From Gammaproteobacteria bacterium (GTDB lineage Bacteria > Pseudomonadota > Gammaproteobacteria > GCA-2400775), in the NCBI GenBank assembly GCA_013151045.1, contig JAADIY010000034.1:1-43229 (forward strand): 43,229 nt of DNA, read 5' to 3'. Shown piece by piece: positions 20,646-30,167 of this stretch. The number at the start of each line of letters is the position of its first letter. The first letter of the stretch is position 1. Below the pieces are notes generated by a model, which was given only the letters and a program-made list of their open reading frames with translations, was not told where the DNA came from and searched no databases. The position numbers were made by a program, and so were the translations under genes.

Positions 20646-20761
20646 GTTTTATTATAATCCAACGAATACTAGAGTGTGGACGCCATTATATAGTGAAGTG
20701 ATCTCAGTATGTTATTGGGTTTACTACTGAGCTTATCGCCAAGCAAGGTTAAATGGATAAC
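20646..20761. promoter_or_regulatory. ftsK upstream gap with TATAAT box
   Basis: On the minus strand TATAAT (20656-20651) lies five bases before the ftsK TTG, with no good -35 at the expected distance. A 7-bp inverted repeat (ctcagta at 20703-20709, tactgag at 20725-20731) with a 15-base loop lies downstream of ald and lacks a T-run, so it is not a convincing terminator. Confidence 0.35.
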
Positions 20762-21820
20762 TTAAGCCATTAACACCGGATGCACGACCTTGCCATGATC
20801 TATATTAATGCCACTGACCAAATCGCTATGCTCACGCCAGCCAGACTGACAAAGCCTCAATAAAGGTTCAACGATGACTGCTGACAGCGCCTGAGTTGCT
20901 GTTTGCGGCACAGCTCCTGGCATATTTGTGACCGCGAAGTGAATAACATCATCAACAATATAAGTCGGTGCATCGTAACTCGTCGGTCGGGATGTCTCGA
21001 TACAACCGCCCTGGTCGATAGCAATGTCTACAATGACACTACCAGCGGCCATCGCTTTAATCGCTTGCGCATTGACAACATGTGGCGCTTTTTCGCCAGC
21101 AACCAATACTGCGCCAATGACCAAATCTGCATCAATAACAGCTTGCTCTACCGCATCAGGATAAGCATATAAAGCTGTCACATTAGCGCCCAATACACGC
21201 GCACGTTCTAAGGGGCCACGTTGCCGATCAAAAACAATCACTTCGGCACCCATTGCCGCAGCCATCGATGCCGCATTAAAACCCGCTGCTCCCGCACCAA
21301 TAATGACAACACGTCCACGCTCTGAACCACTAACACCACCGAGCAATACGCCTTTACCGCCCTGCGAATAATGTAATAAATGAGCTCCGGCCTGCACAGC
21401 AATGCGGCCGGCAATATCGCTCATTGGTGCTAACAAAGGCAGTCTACCTTGATCATCTACAACGGTTTCAAAAGCGATAGCAGTGACGCCAATTTTAGAT
21501 AAGGATTTTGTCAGCTCGGGATTCGCCGCGAGATGAAGATAACTAAAAACGATATGTCCCGCGCGTAGATGATGAAGCTCTTTCTTAGTAGGTTCTTTAA
21601 CTTTAACAATGAGCTTTGCTTTTTCGTACAAATCAGCAGCCGATTCACTAATCAGCGCACCCGCAGCAGTATAAGCAGCATTATCATAGCCACTAAGCAC
21701 ACCTGCATTGGTTTCAACAAATACACGGTGGCCCGCCGCAACGAGATTCGCCACCGCTGAGGGTACTAGCGCAACACGCCCTTCCCTTACCTTTGATTCT
21801 CGTGGTATCCCAATTTCCAT
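20762..21820 (-). CDS. ald: Alanine dehydrogenase
   Basis: 352 residues from ATG 21820, preceded by GGAG seven bases upstream; the first 13 residues of a longer reading are not family-like. MEIGIPRESKVREGRVALVP is the conserved N-terminus with the substrate Arg, YLHLAANPELT contains the catalytic His, and the Rossmann stretch VVIIGAGAAGFNAASMAAAM binds NAD. It interconverts L-alanine and pyruvate plus ammonia. The C-terminus HGKVVHPVLMA is a family ending. It is slightly shorter than many Ald proteins (about 370). It appears monocistronic. Confidence 0.93.
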   Translation of the reverse strand: MEIGIPRESKVREGRVALVPSAVANLVAAGHRVFVETNAGVLSGYDNAAYTAAGALISESAADLYEKAKLIVKVKEPTKKELHHLRAGHIVFSYLHLAANPELTKSLSKIGVTAIAFETVVDDQGRLPLLAPMSDIAGRIAVQAGAHLLHYSQGGKGVLLGGVSGSERGRVVIIGAGAAGFNAASMAAAMGAEVIVFDRQRGPLERARVLGANVTALYAYPDAVEQAVIDADLVIGAVLVAGEKAPHVVNAQAIKAMAAGSVIVDIAIDQGGCIETSRPTSYDAPTYIVDDVIHFAVTNMPGAVPQTATQALSAVIVEPLLRLCQSGWREHSDLVSGINIDHGKVVHPVLMA

Positions 21821-22052
21821 TTTTAGTCTCCCCACAAAACCCTCGAGCCACAATGCCATTGTTGGCTATTTTCACCGACACCACAAGTCTAGTACTAACA
21901 TGCTAATTCACCAAAGCAATGCCTCTTAAAATTGAGGCACCATTGTCAGCATTATGCTATTTATTCTCTACTGGTTTGACCCTAGAAATATAGCTTAGTA
22001 AACAACAATCGTCGCACTAGACAATACTAAATTATAGTAAAATAGCGCTATT

Positions 22053-22715
22053 GTGGCGATAAAAGAAAAAAACATACTCATCGTTGTAACAAGTTGCGAC
22101 ACCATGCGTTCCGGCCATAAAACTGGCCTATGGTTTAATGAGTTTGCAATTCCCTATTCGATATTCCATACACAAGGTTATCGCATGACTATCGCCAGCC
22201 CACTCGGTGGCGATACACCGATTGATAAACAAAGCCTCGAAGACAGCACGCTAAAGAACAAAGAAATCAAAACGATTTTGCATAACACTCAAGCACTCAA
22301 TGAAATAGATGGCAATAGTTTTGATCTTATCTATATACCTGGGGGCAATGGCACAATGTATGACCTTTGCCAAAACCCAGTACTGAGCCAATTACTGCTC
22401 AAGCAACACACTGCTAATAAACTCATCGCTACTGTCTGCCATGGTGCAGTGTGTTTGACCACCCTTAAAATAGATAACACACCTTATGTCGCTAATCGTA
22501 AACTGACCTGCTTTAGCAATTCAGAAGAACTGACTACTGGGCAAGACAAAGAATATGATTTTTTGCTCGAAACACGGCTACGCGAACTCGGCGCGAAGGT
22601 GACAGTTAGCGAGCCATGGTCAGAACACGTCGTTGTCGACGGAAAACTGATTAGCGGGCAAAACCCGCAATCCTGCGAATGTCTGGCAAAAGTAATTGTC
22701 GACTTATTGAAATAA
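22053..22715 (+). CDS. DJ-1/PfpI-family glutamine-amidotransferase-like protein
   Basis: 220 residues from a GTG start with no Shine-Dalgarno; TATAGT at 22033-22038 suggests a very short leader. The class-I glutamine-amidotransferase-like fold is clear: FDLIYIPGGNGTMYDL, the nucleophile elbow ATVCHGAVCL with Cys129-His130, and Glu30 in GLWFNEFAIPY, which together form the DJ-1/Hsp31-type site. The tail EHVVVDGKLISGQNPQSCE matches family members annotated as Hsp31-type glyoxalase or chaperone. Its role could be methylglyoxal detoxification or protein repair; I cannot decide. A peptidyl-prolyl isomerase gene follows 46 bases later. Confidence 0.85.
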   Translation: MAIKEKNILIVVTSCDTMRSGHKTGLWFNEFAIPYSIFHTQGYRMTIASPLGGDTPIDKQSLEDSTLKNKEIKTILHNTQALNEIDGNSFDLIYIPGGNGTMYDLCQNPVLSQLLLKQHTANKLIATVCHGAVCLTTLKIDNTPYVANRKLTCFSNSEELTTGQDKEYDFLLETRLRELGAKVTVSEPWSEHVVVDGKLISGQNPQSCECLAKVIVDLLK

Positions 22716-22761
22716 GATATTATCCTGACAGAATAACCAACCAAGAAAAAGGGCTCATTCC

Positions 22762-23466
22762 ATGAAAATGTTGTCACTACTAATTACTACAATGCTCTTA
22801 TCAGCGCCACTTAGCAGTATTGCTGAAGAAAAAAGCACCCGTATAGTCATCACAGCAGACAAAGAAGTGAGCTACGCACTTGGCATAGAAGTCGCGCAAA
22901 AGTGGCGTGACGAAGGCTTAATTGTCGACCCCAAGGTTGTTGCCTTAGCTATTAATGATGTGCAAAATCATGGGCCTAGACGCTTAAGTAGCGAAGCCGG
23001 TAGACAAGCGATTTATATCGAAAAAGACCGCATCAAACGTGCTAGCGCTGCCGTATGGAAAGCTAGACGAACGGCTGCGCGCGAATTCATGGAAAACAAC
23101 AAAAATGCTGAGGGCGTGGTAACTACCGACAGTGGTTTGCAATACGTTATTCAAGAACCTGGTACTGGTGCAGTACCCAACGAAAACAGTTCAATAGTGG
23201 TGAGCTATACTGGAATTTCTGCAACCAAAGGCAATATATTCGGTCGTGTCAAAGCGCCGCAAGATGGCTCTACATTCAGCATGAACAGCGTTATTGACGG
23301 CTGGAAAGAAGGCATACCACTCATTAAAGAAGGTGGGAAGATAACTTTGTATGTACCGGCACATCTTGCCTACGGCCGTGACGGCATTAAACACAGGAAG
23401 CTTTATATTATCGAACCCAATGACGCACTAGTATTTGATATTGAGCTTATCAAAGTCAGTAACTAA
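22762..23466 (+). CDS. FKBP-type peptidyl-prolyl isomerase, exported
   Basis: 234 residues. An N-terminal signal peptide (about 1-21, MLSLLITTMLLSAPLSSIAE) precedes a helical domain (ADKEVSYALGIEVAQKW, FMENNKNAEGV) like the N-terminal dimerisation region of FkpA/Mip proteins. The C-terminal FKBP domain has GLQYVIQEPGTGAVP, VVSYTGIS, DGWKEGIPLIKEGGKITLYV, PAHLAYGRDGIK and NDALVFDIELIKV. Some FKBP active-site residues are altered (the usual GTVFDSS block reads KGNIFGRV), so isomerase activity may be weak and chaperone function dominant. It would act in the periplasm. Confidence 0.9.
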   Translation: MKMLSLLITTMLLSAPLSSIAEEKSTRIVITADKEVSYALGIEVAQKWRDEGLIVDPKVVALAINDVQNHGPRRLSSEAGRQAIYIEKDRIKRASAAVWKARRTAAREFMENNKNAEGVVTTDSGLQYVIQEPGTGAVPNENSSIVVSYTGISATKGNIFGRVKAPQDGSTFSMNSVIDGWKEGIPLIKEGGKITLYVPAHLAYGRDGIKHRKLYIIEPNDALVFDIELIKVSN

Positions 23467-23467
23467 A

Positions 23468-23515
23468 ATAAGAAAAAGCGATTTTGACTAGCCAAACATT
23501 TCTAGTCAGAATCGC
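23468..23515 (-). terminator. Minus-strand terminator overlapping a coding end
   Basis: A 14-bp stem with one mismatch (gcgattttgactag at 23478-23491 and ctagtcagaatcgc at 23502-23515) and a 10-base loop is followed on the minus strand by TTTTTCTTATTTT. The right arm contains the last codons and TAG stop of the small membrane protein gene. It also separates that gene from the convergent FKBP gene. Confidence 0.75.
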
Positions 23516-23729
23516 CTGATGAATTCCCGATAGAGTCCTGTGTAGAATTCTGAGAAGGGTTTTTCGAGGTATTTTGTAACTCCTTTTCAGCTCGCTCCTC
23601 TTCGTCAAGACGTTTGCTCGCGCGCCGATCACTCACGGCTAAAAACACAACAAAGGCAATCAGCGAACCAAAAAATAGTATTTGCGCCAGAATAAATAAA
23701 TAGCTGACATCATTAGTAAGCTTAAACAT
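23502..23729 (-). CDS. Small single-pass membrane protein, unknown
   Basis: 75 residues. One transmembrane segment at about 11-32 (LFILAQILFFGSLIAFVVFL), then a basic patch DRRASKRLDEEERAEKE and a Ser/Asn/Asp-rich disordered tail. I recognise no family. It is encoded 62 bases after the ion-channel gene on the same strand, so it may be co-transcribed and could be an accessory subunit, but that is inference from position only. Its last codons form part of the terminator stem. Confidence 0.65.
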   Translation of the reverse strand: MFKLTNDVSYLFILAQILFFGSLIAFVVFLAVSDRRASKRLDEEERAEKELQNTSKNPSQNSTQDSIGNSSGDSD

Positions 23730-23791
23730 ATATTAAAAATCTCTACCTATTAGCGCTTATTCTAGCACTTATTCAACCTAATACTTATTCA

Positions 23792-24595
23792 CTAGGGGCC
23801 ATGTTTTTCCAAGGACTTACTTAAGCGCGTCAATGTTTCTTGCGTAGACCTTAGCTCTTTAATTAATTCTTCTTTTGATACGGGCGCAATCATTTTTAGC
23901 AAACGCTCATTTTTCGCATCATCTAAATTATTCAGCACCACCGCGATAAACAAATTGATAACCACAAAAGTACAAATAATGACAAAGCTAACAAAGTAAA
24001 TCCACGCATAGGGGTTTAACTCCATCGCGGTGTACATCACATCAGTCCAATCTTCTAGTGTCAGCACACGAAACAAGGTCAACAAAGAAATCGGTAAGGT
24101 CTCCCAATGCGTAGGATCATGCTCGTGAAAAAAGTGAAATCCTGCCACCGCATACATATAAAAAATAACGCTAATCAATAGCATGATATTACCCATGCTA
24201 GGAATTGACTTAACCAATGTTGCGACAATCAAACGCAGTTCGGGAATAACGGTGATTAAACGGAATACTCGTAGCAAACGCGCTAGGCGAGCAATCATGG
24301 CGAATTGGCCCGTCGCCGGCAGCAAAGATAAAACGATTACGGAAAAATCAAATAGGTTCCAGCCATTGGCAAAGTACAAACGAAAACGCGGTGCCACAGC
24401 AACGATTTTAATAATAGCTTCGATGATAAAAACACCGAGTATGATGCGATTACCCCAGGCAAGAATGCTTTCGTAACTCGCCATAATGGTAGGGGATGTT
24501 TCTAAACCAAGAATTACGGCATTAATCAAAATTAGCGCAACGATAAAATATTCGAAGCTACTTGAGTCCGCAATACGCTTTGCCCAATCTCTCAT
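23792..24595 (-). CDS. Voltage-gated-type cation channel, single domain (BacNav/Cav-like)
   Basis: 267 residues: six transmembrane segments of one channel domain. S4 has Arg at 103, 106, 109 and 112 (RLARLLRVFRLITVIPELR). The pore loop carries the selectivity filter TLEDWTD (179-185), followed by S6 with FVVINLFIAVVLNNL. A C-terminal charged coiled-coil-like tail (KEELIKELRSTQETLTRLSK) is typical of tetrameric bacterial channels. The family conducts sodium or calcium. The filter differs from NaChBac-type TLESW by extra acids at the Ser and final positions, as in the calcium-selective engineered channel TLDDWSD. Its physiological role is unknown. Confidence 0.88.
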   Translation of the reverse strand: MRDWAKRIADSSSFEYFIVALILINAVILGLETSPTIMASYESILAWGNRIILGVFIIEAIIKIVAVAPRFRLYFANGWNLFDFSVIVLSLLPATGQFAMIARLARLLRVFRLITVIPELRLIVATLVKSIPSMGNIMLLISVIFYMYAVAGFHFFHEHDPTHWETLPISLLTLFRVLTLEDWTDVMYTAMELNPYAWIYFVSFVIICTFVVINLFIAVVLNNLDDAKNERLLKMIAPVSKEELIKELRSTQETLTRLSKSLEKHGP

Positions 24596-24710
24596 AAACT
24601 CGCCTTAAGCCTATCAATCAAAAGCGCAGACTTTACCATAGGCGATAGTCAGGCTACATCCCGTTCGTCGGGAATCGTCTTTGACGAACGCGCGCACTCT
24701 AAACCGAGAC

Positions 24711-25131
24711 TTATAGTGACTGATGACACTTTTCACGCAAGCAATCTAAGTCCCATAAGGTATCAAGCTTACGTAGCAACGAAAGCACAATAAATTCACT
24801 CAAGAGTGGTAGCGCGGCTATAAATAGAGGGTTACCACCAAACGGCGCCAGCCATTGCTTATGGGCTGCCAGCACTGTAGCAACATACCCAGCCCGTAGC
24901 TGAGCGTTTGATATCAACCTGCATCATCGCCACGGCTAAAATCATCTCTGCCACACTAGCAACCAGCGCTAAAGTCGAATTAATTGATAATCTGTAAAAA
25001 CCCTTGACGGTAACAACGGTGCGAACGGAACTATCAACTTATCCCAGCCCCCAAAGCAGCAAAACCCCAGCCAAACTCACTCTAAGGATAAATAAGGCTG
25101 ATCTTATTGGAGTTTGATTTGCATTGAACAT
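24711..25131 (-). pseudogene. DoxX-like membrane protein, multiply frameshifted
   Basis: Fragments of one DoxX-type protein appear in order in different frames on the minus strand: from ATG 25131 NQTPIRSALFILRVSLAGVL then LLLWGLG ending at a stop; DKLIVPF in a second frame; FYRLSINSTLALVASVAEMI back in the first; SYGLGMLLQ in the third; then AHKQWLAPFGGNPLFIAALP and LRKLDTLWDLDC, ending at 24711. The order WGLDKL, FYGLxIS, GVAEI, KQxLxPFG and RDxDTLW is that of DoxX-like proteins. At least three indels are needed, so it is a dead gene rather than one sequencing error. The last fragment looks like a 68-residue gene if taken alone. Confidence 0.7.
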
Positions 25132-25197
25132 AGGCCATACCTTACCGCTAACGCTTTGATATGGCTATACTAATCGAAAATCAAAAATGAGGAAGAG

Positions 25198-26499
25198 ATG
25201 GGAAAAATTTCCAGCCTAATCAACAGCGCACTTTGGGACGTCGACCTCAGCACCCTGCCACGCTGGCGCGCATGGTTACTACACTCACTACGCATTGCCC
25301 ATAACGTCGTCGGCGATCTTGCCGATGGGCAACTGACTCTACGCGCAATGAGCCTAGTTTACACCACACTATTATCGCTGGTACCGCTGCTAGCACTAAG
25401 CTTTTCAGTATTAAAAGGCTTTGGCGTCCACAACCAAATCGAACCTATCTTGCTCAATATGGTTGCTCCATTGGGAGAAAAAGGCGGCGAAATCATCAAG
25501 CAAATTATCGGCTTTGTCGACAATACCAAAGCCGGTGTACTTGGCACCTTAGGCCTGGCCTTCCTAGTCTATACCGCCGTCTCTCTTGTTCAAAAAATAG
25601 AACAAGCGTTTAATCATATATGGCGTGTGAGACGTCACCGCCCTCTCAGCGAGCGTTTTAGCGATTACCTCAGCGTCATCATGGTCGGCCCAATACTCAT
25701 CGTATCCGCAATAGGTCTTACCGCATCGGTACAAAGCCACACATTAGTCGAGTCACTATCAAGCATCGAACCCATAGGCAGCATTTTCACCGTTATCGGC
25801 AGACTATTACCTTATATATTGATCATGATCGCCTTCACGTTCATCTATATCTTTGTCCCCAATACCAAGGTCAAATTCCGCTCTGCCTTAATCGGCGGCA
25901 TCGTTACTGCCATTTTATGGGTCACCATCGGCTGGGGCTTCGCTAACTTCATTGCCGGCTCAGAGAAATACACAGCGATCTATTCTACTTTCGCAACATT
26001 AATTCTATTCATGTTTTGGCTATATATTGCGTGGTTAATATTGCTCATCGGCTCTAGCATCGTGTTTTACCATCAACACCCTGAAGCACTAACACGAGAC
26101 AGCGTACCAACTCGACTCAGCAACCGCCACAGAGAACAACTCGGCCTAGCCGTTATGCAATTGGTCGCAGAACGCTTTTACAATAATCAACCACCACTAG
26201 GCGAACGCGGACTTATCGACCAACTCTCGATACCCTCTTACAATCTAGAACGCGTCACCGACTCATTAGTTGCTGCTGGATTATTAGTGCTATCAGAAGA
26301 CGAGAAATACCTCCCAGCCAAGCCCTTCGACACCACACCATTAGTAGAAGTGCTACACGCAATAAGAGAAAACTGCAATCATGTCCCTGCTATGACAAAC
26401 AACACTCAATTCTCAACCAGCGCCAAATTGAGCGAGCATATCGAATCGCATTTAGATCAAGCGCTTGCAGGAAAAATGATTAAGAATTTAATTGATTAA
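25198..26499 (+). CDS. yihY: YihY-family inner-membrane protein
   Basis: 433 residues. Six transmembrane segments (about 50-290) with the family blocks LTLRAMSLVYTTLLSLVPLL, TKAGVLGTLGLAFLVYTAVS and IEQAFNHIWRVRRHRPLSER, and FVPNTKVKFRSALIGGIVTA near the end. The C-terminal cytosolic part (about 300-433) resembles a winged-helix region (EQLGLAVMQLVAERFYNNQP). YihY proteins were once called RNase BN or BrkB; that enzyme activity is not correct for this family, and the function remains unclear. It is transcribed away from the DoxX pseudogene, with AGGAAG just before ATG. Confidence 0.88.
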   Translation: MGKISSLINSALWDVDLSTLPRWRAWLLHSLRIAHNVVGDLADGQLTLRAMSLVYTTLLSLVPLLALSFSVLKGFGVHNQIEPILLNMVAPLGEKGGEIIKQIIGFVDNTKAGVLGTLGLAFLVYTAVSLVQKIEQAFNHIWRVRRHRPLSERFSDYLSVIMVGPILIVSAIGLTASVQSHTLVESLSSIEPIGSIFTVIGRLLPYILIMIAFTFIYIFVPNTKVKFRSALIGGIVTAILWVTIGWGFANFIAGSEKYTAIYSTFATLILFMFWLYIAWLILLIGSSIVFYHQHPEALTRDSVPTRLSNRHREQLGLAVMQLVAERFYNNQPPLGERGLIDQLSIPSYNLERVTDSLVAAGLLVLSEDEKYLPAKPFDTTPLVEVLHAIRENCNHVPAMTNNTQFSTSAKLSEHIESHLDQALAGKMIKNLID

Positions 26500-26597
26500 A
26501 TCTCAATACTGCCCTTTAAAAGTGAGGACGGCCGAACTATACAGGTTCACTCAAATATTCAAGGACTATGCCTGCCTGCGTAGAAATGATAATAGAG

Positions 26598-27431
26598 TTA
26601 TGCCCTAGATAATTGCTTCCGGTACATGCGTAAATCCTTAGCGCAATCGAAATCTAGCTCAAATAAACCCGACAGCTTACGTAAGATCGCAGTGACCACT
26701 TTATCTTCCCAACCCTTGTCGAACTTGATCTGTGTATTAAGCCAGTTCTCTAACCACTCAGGATCAGGCATCTTGCTCTGCACAGTATCATTTGGAAATA
26801 GAGCTTTGCTGACATGCAGGTTGGTTGGGTGCATTGCACGCGATGTTTTAGTGTTCGTCATTAACACACCGATTTTTGCGAAGGCCAGTCTTGCCTCATC
26901 ACCTAGGGTATCAATCGCTTTACGCATATAACGCATATAACACGATGCGTGACGTGCTTCATCCGCAGACAATACGTTATAGAGCTTTTTAATCACTGGT
27001 TCAGTATGCCACTCAGATGCACAACGATACCAATACGTTAAACGTATTTCACCACAAAAATGTAGCATCAAAGTTTCATTAGCCGGTGCCGAATCAAATT
27101 GAAAACGCACCTTATCCAGCTCTTCTTCCGTTGGCACCATATCCGGTCTAAAACGGCGTAAATATTCAATGAGTGATAAGGAATGTTTTTGTTCTTCATA
27201 AAACCAGACTGATATAAATGCAGAAAAATCCGAATCACCTTGGTTATCGCGTAAAAACATTTCTGTCGCTGGCAAAGCGGACCATTCAGTAATGGCATTA
27301 TGTTTTATCGATAGCGCTTGCTCATCAGTAAGCTTGTCACCATCAAATTGATCCCACGGAATATCTTTTTCCATATTCCAACGGACACTTTCTAGCGATT
27401 TATATAATTCTGGATATAGCATTTCAGACAT
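26598..27431 (-). CDS. Diiron ferritin-like / acyl-ACP-desaturase-family protein
   Basis: 277 residues. The two-metal motif set of the acyl-ACP desaturase and ferritin-like superfamily is complete: Glu49 in ITEWSALPATEM, E80QKH83, Glu128 in CGEIRLTYWY and E158ARH161 in DEARHASCYMR. It is shorter than plant stearoyl-ACP desaturases (about 360), closer to bacterial relatives. It could desaturate or hydroxylate an acyl carrier-bound substrate, but I see no partner electron-transfer gene nearby. It lies alone on the minus strand, with 66 bases to the PhnA gene upstream. Confidence 0.7.
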   Translation of the reverse strand: MSEMLYPELYKSLESVRWNMEKDIPWDQFDGDKLTDEQALSIKHNAITEWSALPATEMFLRDNQGDSDFSAFISVWFYEEQKHSLSLIEYLRRFRPDMVPTEEELDKVRFQFDSAPANETLMLHFCGEIRLTYWYRCASEWHTEPVIKKLYNVLSADEARHASCYMRYMRKAIDTLGDEARLAFAKIGVLMTNTKTSRAMHPTNLHVSKALFPNDTVQSKMPDPEWLENWLNTQIKFDKGWEDKVVTAILRKLSGLFELDFDCAKDLRMYRKQLSRA

Positions 27432-27497
27432 GGGTAAACCTTCATATTCTCTATAATAATATTAATAGCAGTATAAACTGTTCAATGATCGACCATT

Positions 27498-27836
27498 CTA
27501 AACCTTTTTCACAAAAGCTGATTTGAGCTTCATTCCGCCAACACCATCGATTTTACAATCAATATCATGATCACCTTCAACCAAACGAATATTTTTGACC
27601 TTGGTGCCGACTTTAACGACTAACGATGAACCTTTCACTTTTAGATCTTTAACAACTGTAACCGTATCACCATCCTGTAAAACATTACCATTCGCATCCT
27701 TAATGCTTACTAAGTCATCATTAGCTAAATCTGCTACCAATGACCACTCGTGTGCACACTCAGGACAAACAAGCATTGCTCCATCTTCATAAGTATACTC
27801 TGAGCCACATTCAGGACACGCTGGCAAATCACTCAT
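27498..27836 (-). CDS. PhnA/YjdM-type zinc-ribbon protein
   Basis: 112 residues. The N-terminal zinc ribbon has [20 protein letters not shown] (two CxxC pairs), followed by a small SH3-like beta domain with [17 protein letters not shown] and [20 protein letters not shown]. The family is called PhnA, but it has no proven role in phosphonate degradation (the phosphonoacetate hydrolase PhnA is unrelated). It begins 1 base after the adk stop, so it is co-transcribed with adk. Confidence 0.88.
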   Translation of the reverse strand: MSDLPACPECGSEYTYEDGAMLVCPECAHEWSLVADLANDDLVSIKDANGNVLQDGDTVTVVKDLKVKGSSLVVKVGTKVKNIRLVEGDHDIDCKIDGVGGMKLKSAFVKKV

Positions 27837-27837
27837 T

Positions 27838-28515
<678 letters not shown>

Positions 28516-28529
28516 TTATAGTGCTTATT

Positions 28530-29930
28530 TTAGGACTTCTCATTATTGTTATCGACCACTAAATCGCTAAGCTCAACTGGCTTGCACATCAGCAACCATA
28601 CGCTGCCAATAATTCCTGCTAGCAATGAGGCAATCAACACCCCTGTCTTGGCCATGAGCAAGGCTTCAGCCTGGCCAACAAAGGCAAGTTCAGCGATAAA
28701 TATTGCCATAGTAAAACCAATACCTGCTAATAATGCAGCTCCTGCTACATGACGCAGAGCAACTCCAGTGGGAAGCTTAGCCCAACCTAATTTTACGGCT
28801 AAAAATACAAAACCAAATATCCCTAAGAACTTGCCACCAACTAAACCAACAATAATAGATAAGGTGACAGGGTGAACAACAATTTGATCTAACGCTGCGA
28901 AATCGATGGGGATACCCGCATTAACCAAGGCAAAGACGGGGATAATGAAAAAGCCTACCGGGATATGTAAGCTATGTTCAAGGCGTTGCAACGGCGTCTC
29001 AACTTTATGGATACCATTTTCCATGGTCTGTAGTACGGAGCGTTGCTTAAAATTACGCATGATGCTAACACCATCACGATGCGCGCTACGAAACTTATCC
29101 AATAACCCACTCATGTAATCAGCGAAAACCGTAGCATTATATTTAGGCATTGCCGGAATGGTCAGCGCAACTAAGACACCTGCTAAAGTGGCATGCACGC
29201 CTGATTTAAGCATGGCAAACCATAAAATACCGCCAATCAAGAAATATGGCAGCGGCCGACGCAAACCAAATAAGTTGAACGAAACCAATATCGCAAATGA
29301 GACACCGACCAAAATCAAGGCTGGGATTGATATCGTATCGGTATAAAATAGAGCAATAACGATAACAGCACCAAGATCATCAACAATAGCTAACGCTACA
29401 AGAAACATCATTAATGATGCTGGGACACGCTTGCCCAACAAAACCAGCACACCCACAGCAAAGGCAATATCTGTTGCCATAGGTATAGCCCAACCTGCAG
29501 CACCTTCACCTTCGGGAACTAACATTATATATAGCAACGCTGGAATAGCCATGCCACCAATCGCTGCCAATATTGGCAGCATAGCATTGCGCATGGATGA
29601 CAATTCACCGACTAATATTTCGCTTTTGATCTCCAAACCAACAAGAAAGAAGAACAATGCCATGAGGCCATCATTGATCCAATGATGCAGTGATTTTTCT
29701 AATACAAAATCGCCAAAGCCGATACTAACCGTAGTTTCAATAAAATGATGGTAACTGTCCGCATACGATGAGTTTGCTAGCACCAAAGCAACAATCGTTG
29801 CCATCATCAAAACAATACCACTGCTTGTCTGGTTGTGAATGAAATCCTCAAATGGCGTTCTAACTTTATCGAATGCGCGCTCCCAAGGAGCCTCGTAACT
29901 CACGTTGGTATTGGATTTTTCTGATGCCAT
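28530..29930 (-). CDS. nhaA: Na+/H+ antiporter NhaA
   Basis: 466 residues with about 12 transmembrane segments. The ion-binding Asp pair lies in ALAIVDDLGAVIVIALFY; FFLVGLEIKSEILVGEL and GWAIPMATDIAFAVGVLVLL are family blocks. It is longer than the E. coli protein (388). The excess is an N-terminal extension (about 1-25) and a roughly 50-residue loop insertion near 275-320 (DYMSGLLDKFRSAHRDGVSI and KQRSVLQTMENGIHKVE). It exchanges external protons for internal sodium and fits life in salty water. AGGGAT precedes ATG. Confidence 0.95.
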   Translation of the reverse strand: MASEKSNTNVSYEAPWERAFDKVRTPFEDFIHNQTSSGIVLMMATIVALVLANSSYADSYHHFIETTVSIGFGDFVLEKSLHHWINDGLMALFFFLVGLEIKSEILVGELSSMRNAMLPILAAIGGMAIPALLYIMLVPEGEGAAGWAIPMATDIAFAVGVLVLLGKRVPASLMMFLVALAIVDDLGAVIVIALFYTDTISIPALILVGVSFAILVSFNLFGLRRPLPYFLIGGILWFAMLKSGVHATLAGVLVALTIPAMPKYNATVFADYMSGLLDKFRSAHRDGVSIMRNFKQRSVLQTMENGIHKVETPLQRLEHSLHIPVGFFIIPVFALVNAGIPIDFAALDQIVVHPVTLSIIVGLVGGKFLGIFGFVFLAVKLGWAKLPTGVALRHVAGAALLAGIGFTMAIFIAELAFVGQAEALLMAKTGVLIASLLAGIIGSVWLLMCKPVELSDLVVDNNNEKS

Positions 29931-30167
29931 ACTTATCCCTAGTTGGAGGTTGCAGGTCGCTTTACTGTCTTACCACGGTCAACTCAACATGAGAAACCCT
30001 AAAATATAAACAAGCAAACTCGTGGGGGTACATTATAACTGGCGGAAGCCTGTCAGAACAGATGCATGATGTCGGGATAAGACGACATGAGATTAAATGG
30101 AAATTTCAGGATTGGCTTTTTAAACAAGCACAGAGACTATGCCCTATATTTAAACCAAAATACTCAA

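Noticed and set aside
20703-20731. 7-bp inverted repeat downstream of ald
   Set aside because: Loop of 15 bases and no T-run on either strand; not a convincing terminator.
24711-24917. 68-residue minus-strand gene
   Set aside because: It is the last piece of a frameshifted DoxX-like gene whose earlier parts lie upstream in other frames.
30066-30092. Small hairpin ATGTCG / CGACAT between nhaA and the GGDEF-EAL gene
   Set aside because: Only 6 bp and no T-run; not a convincing terminator or operator.
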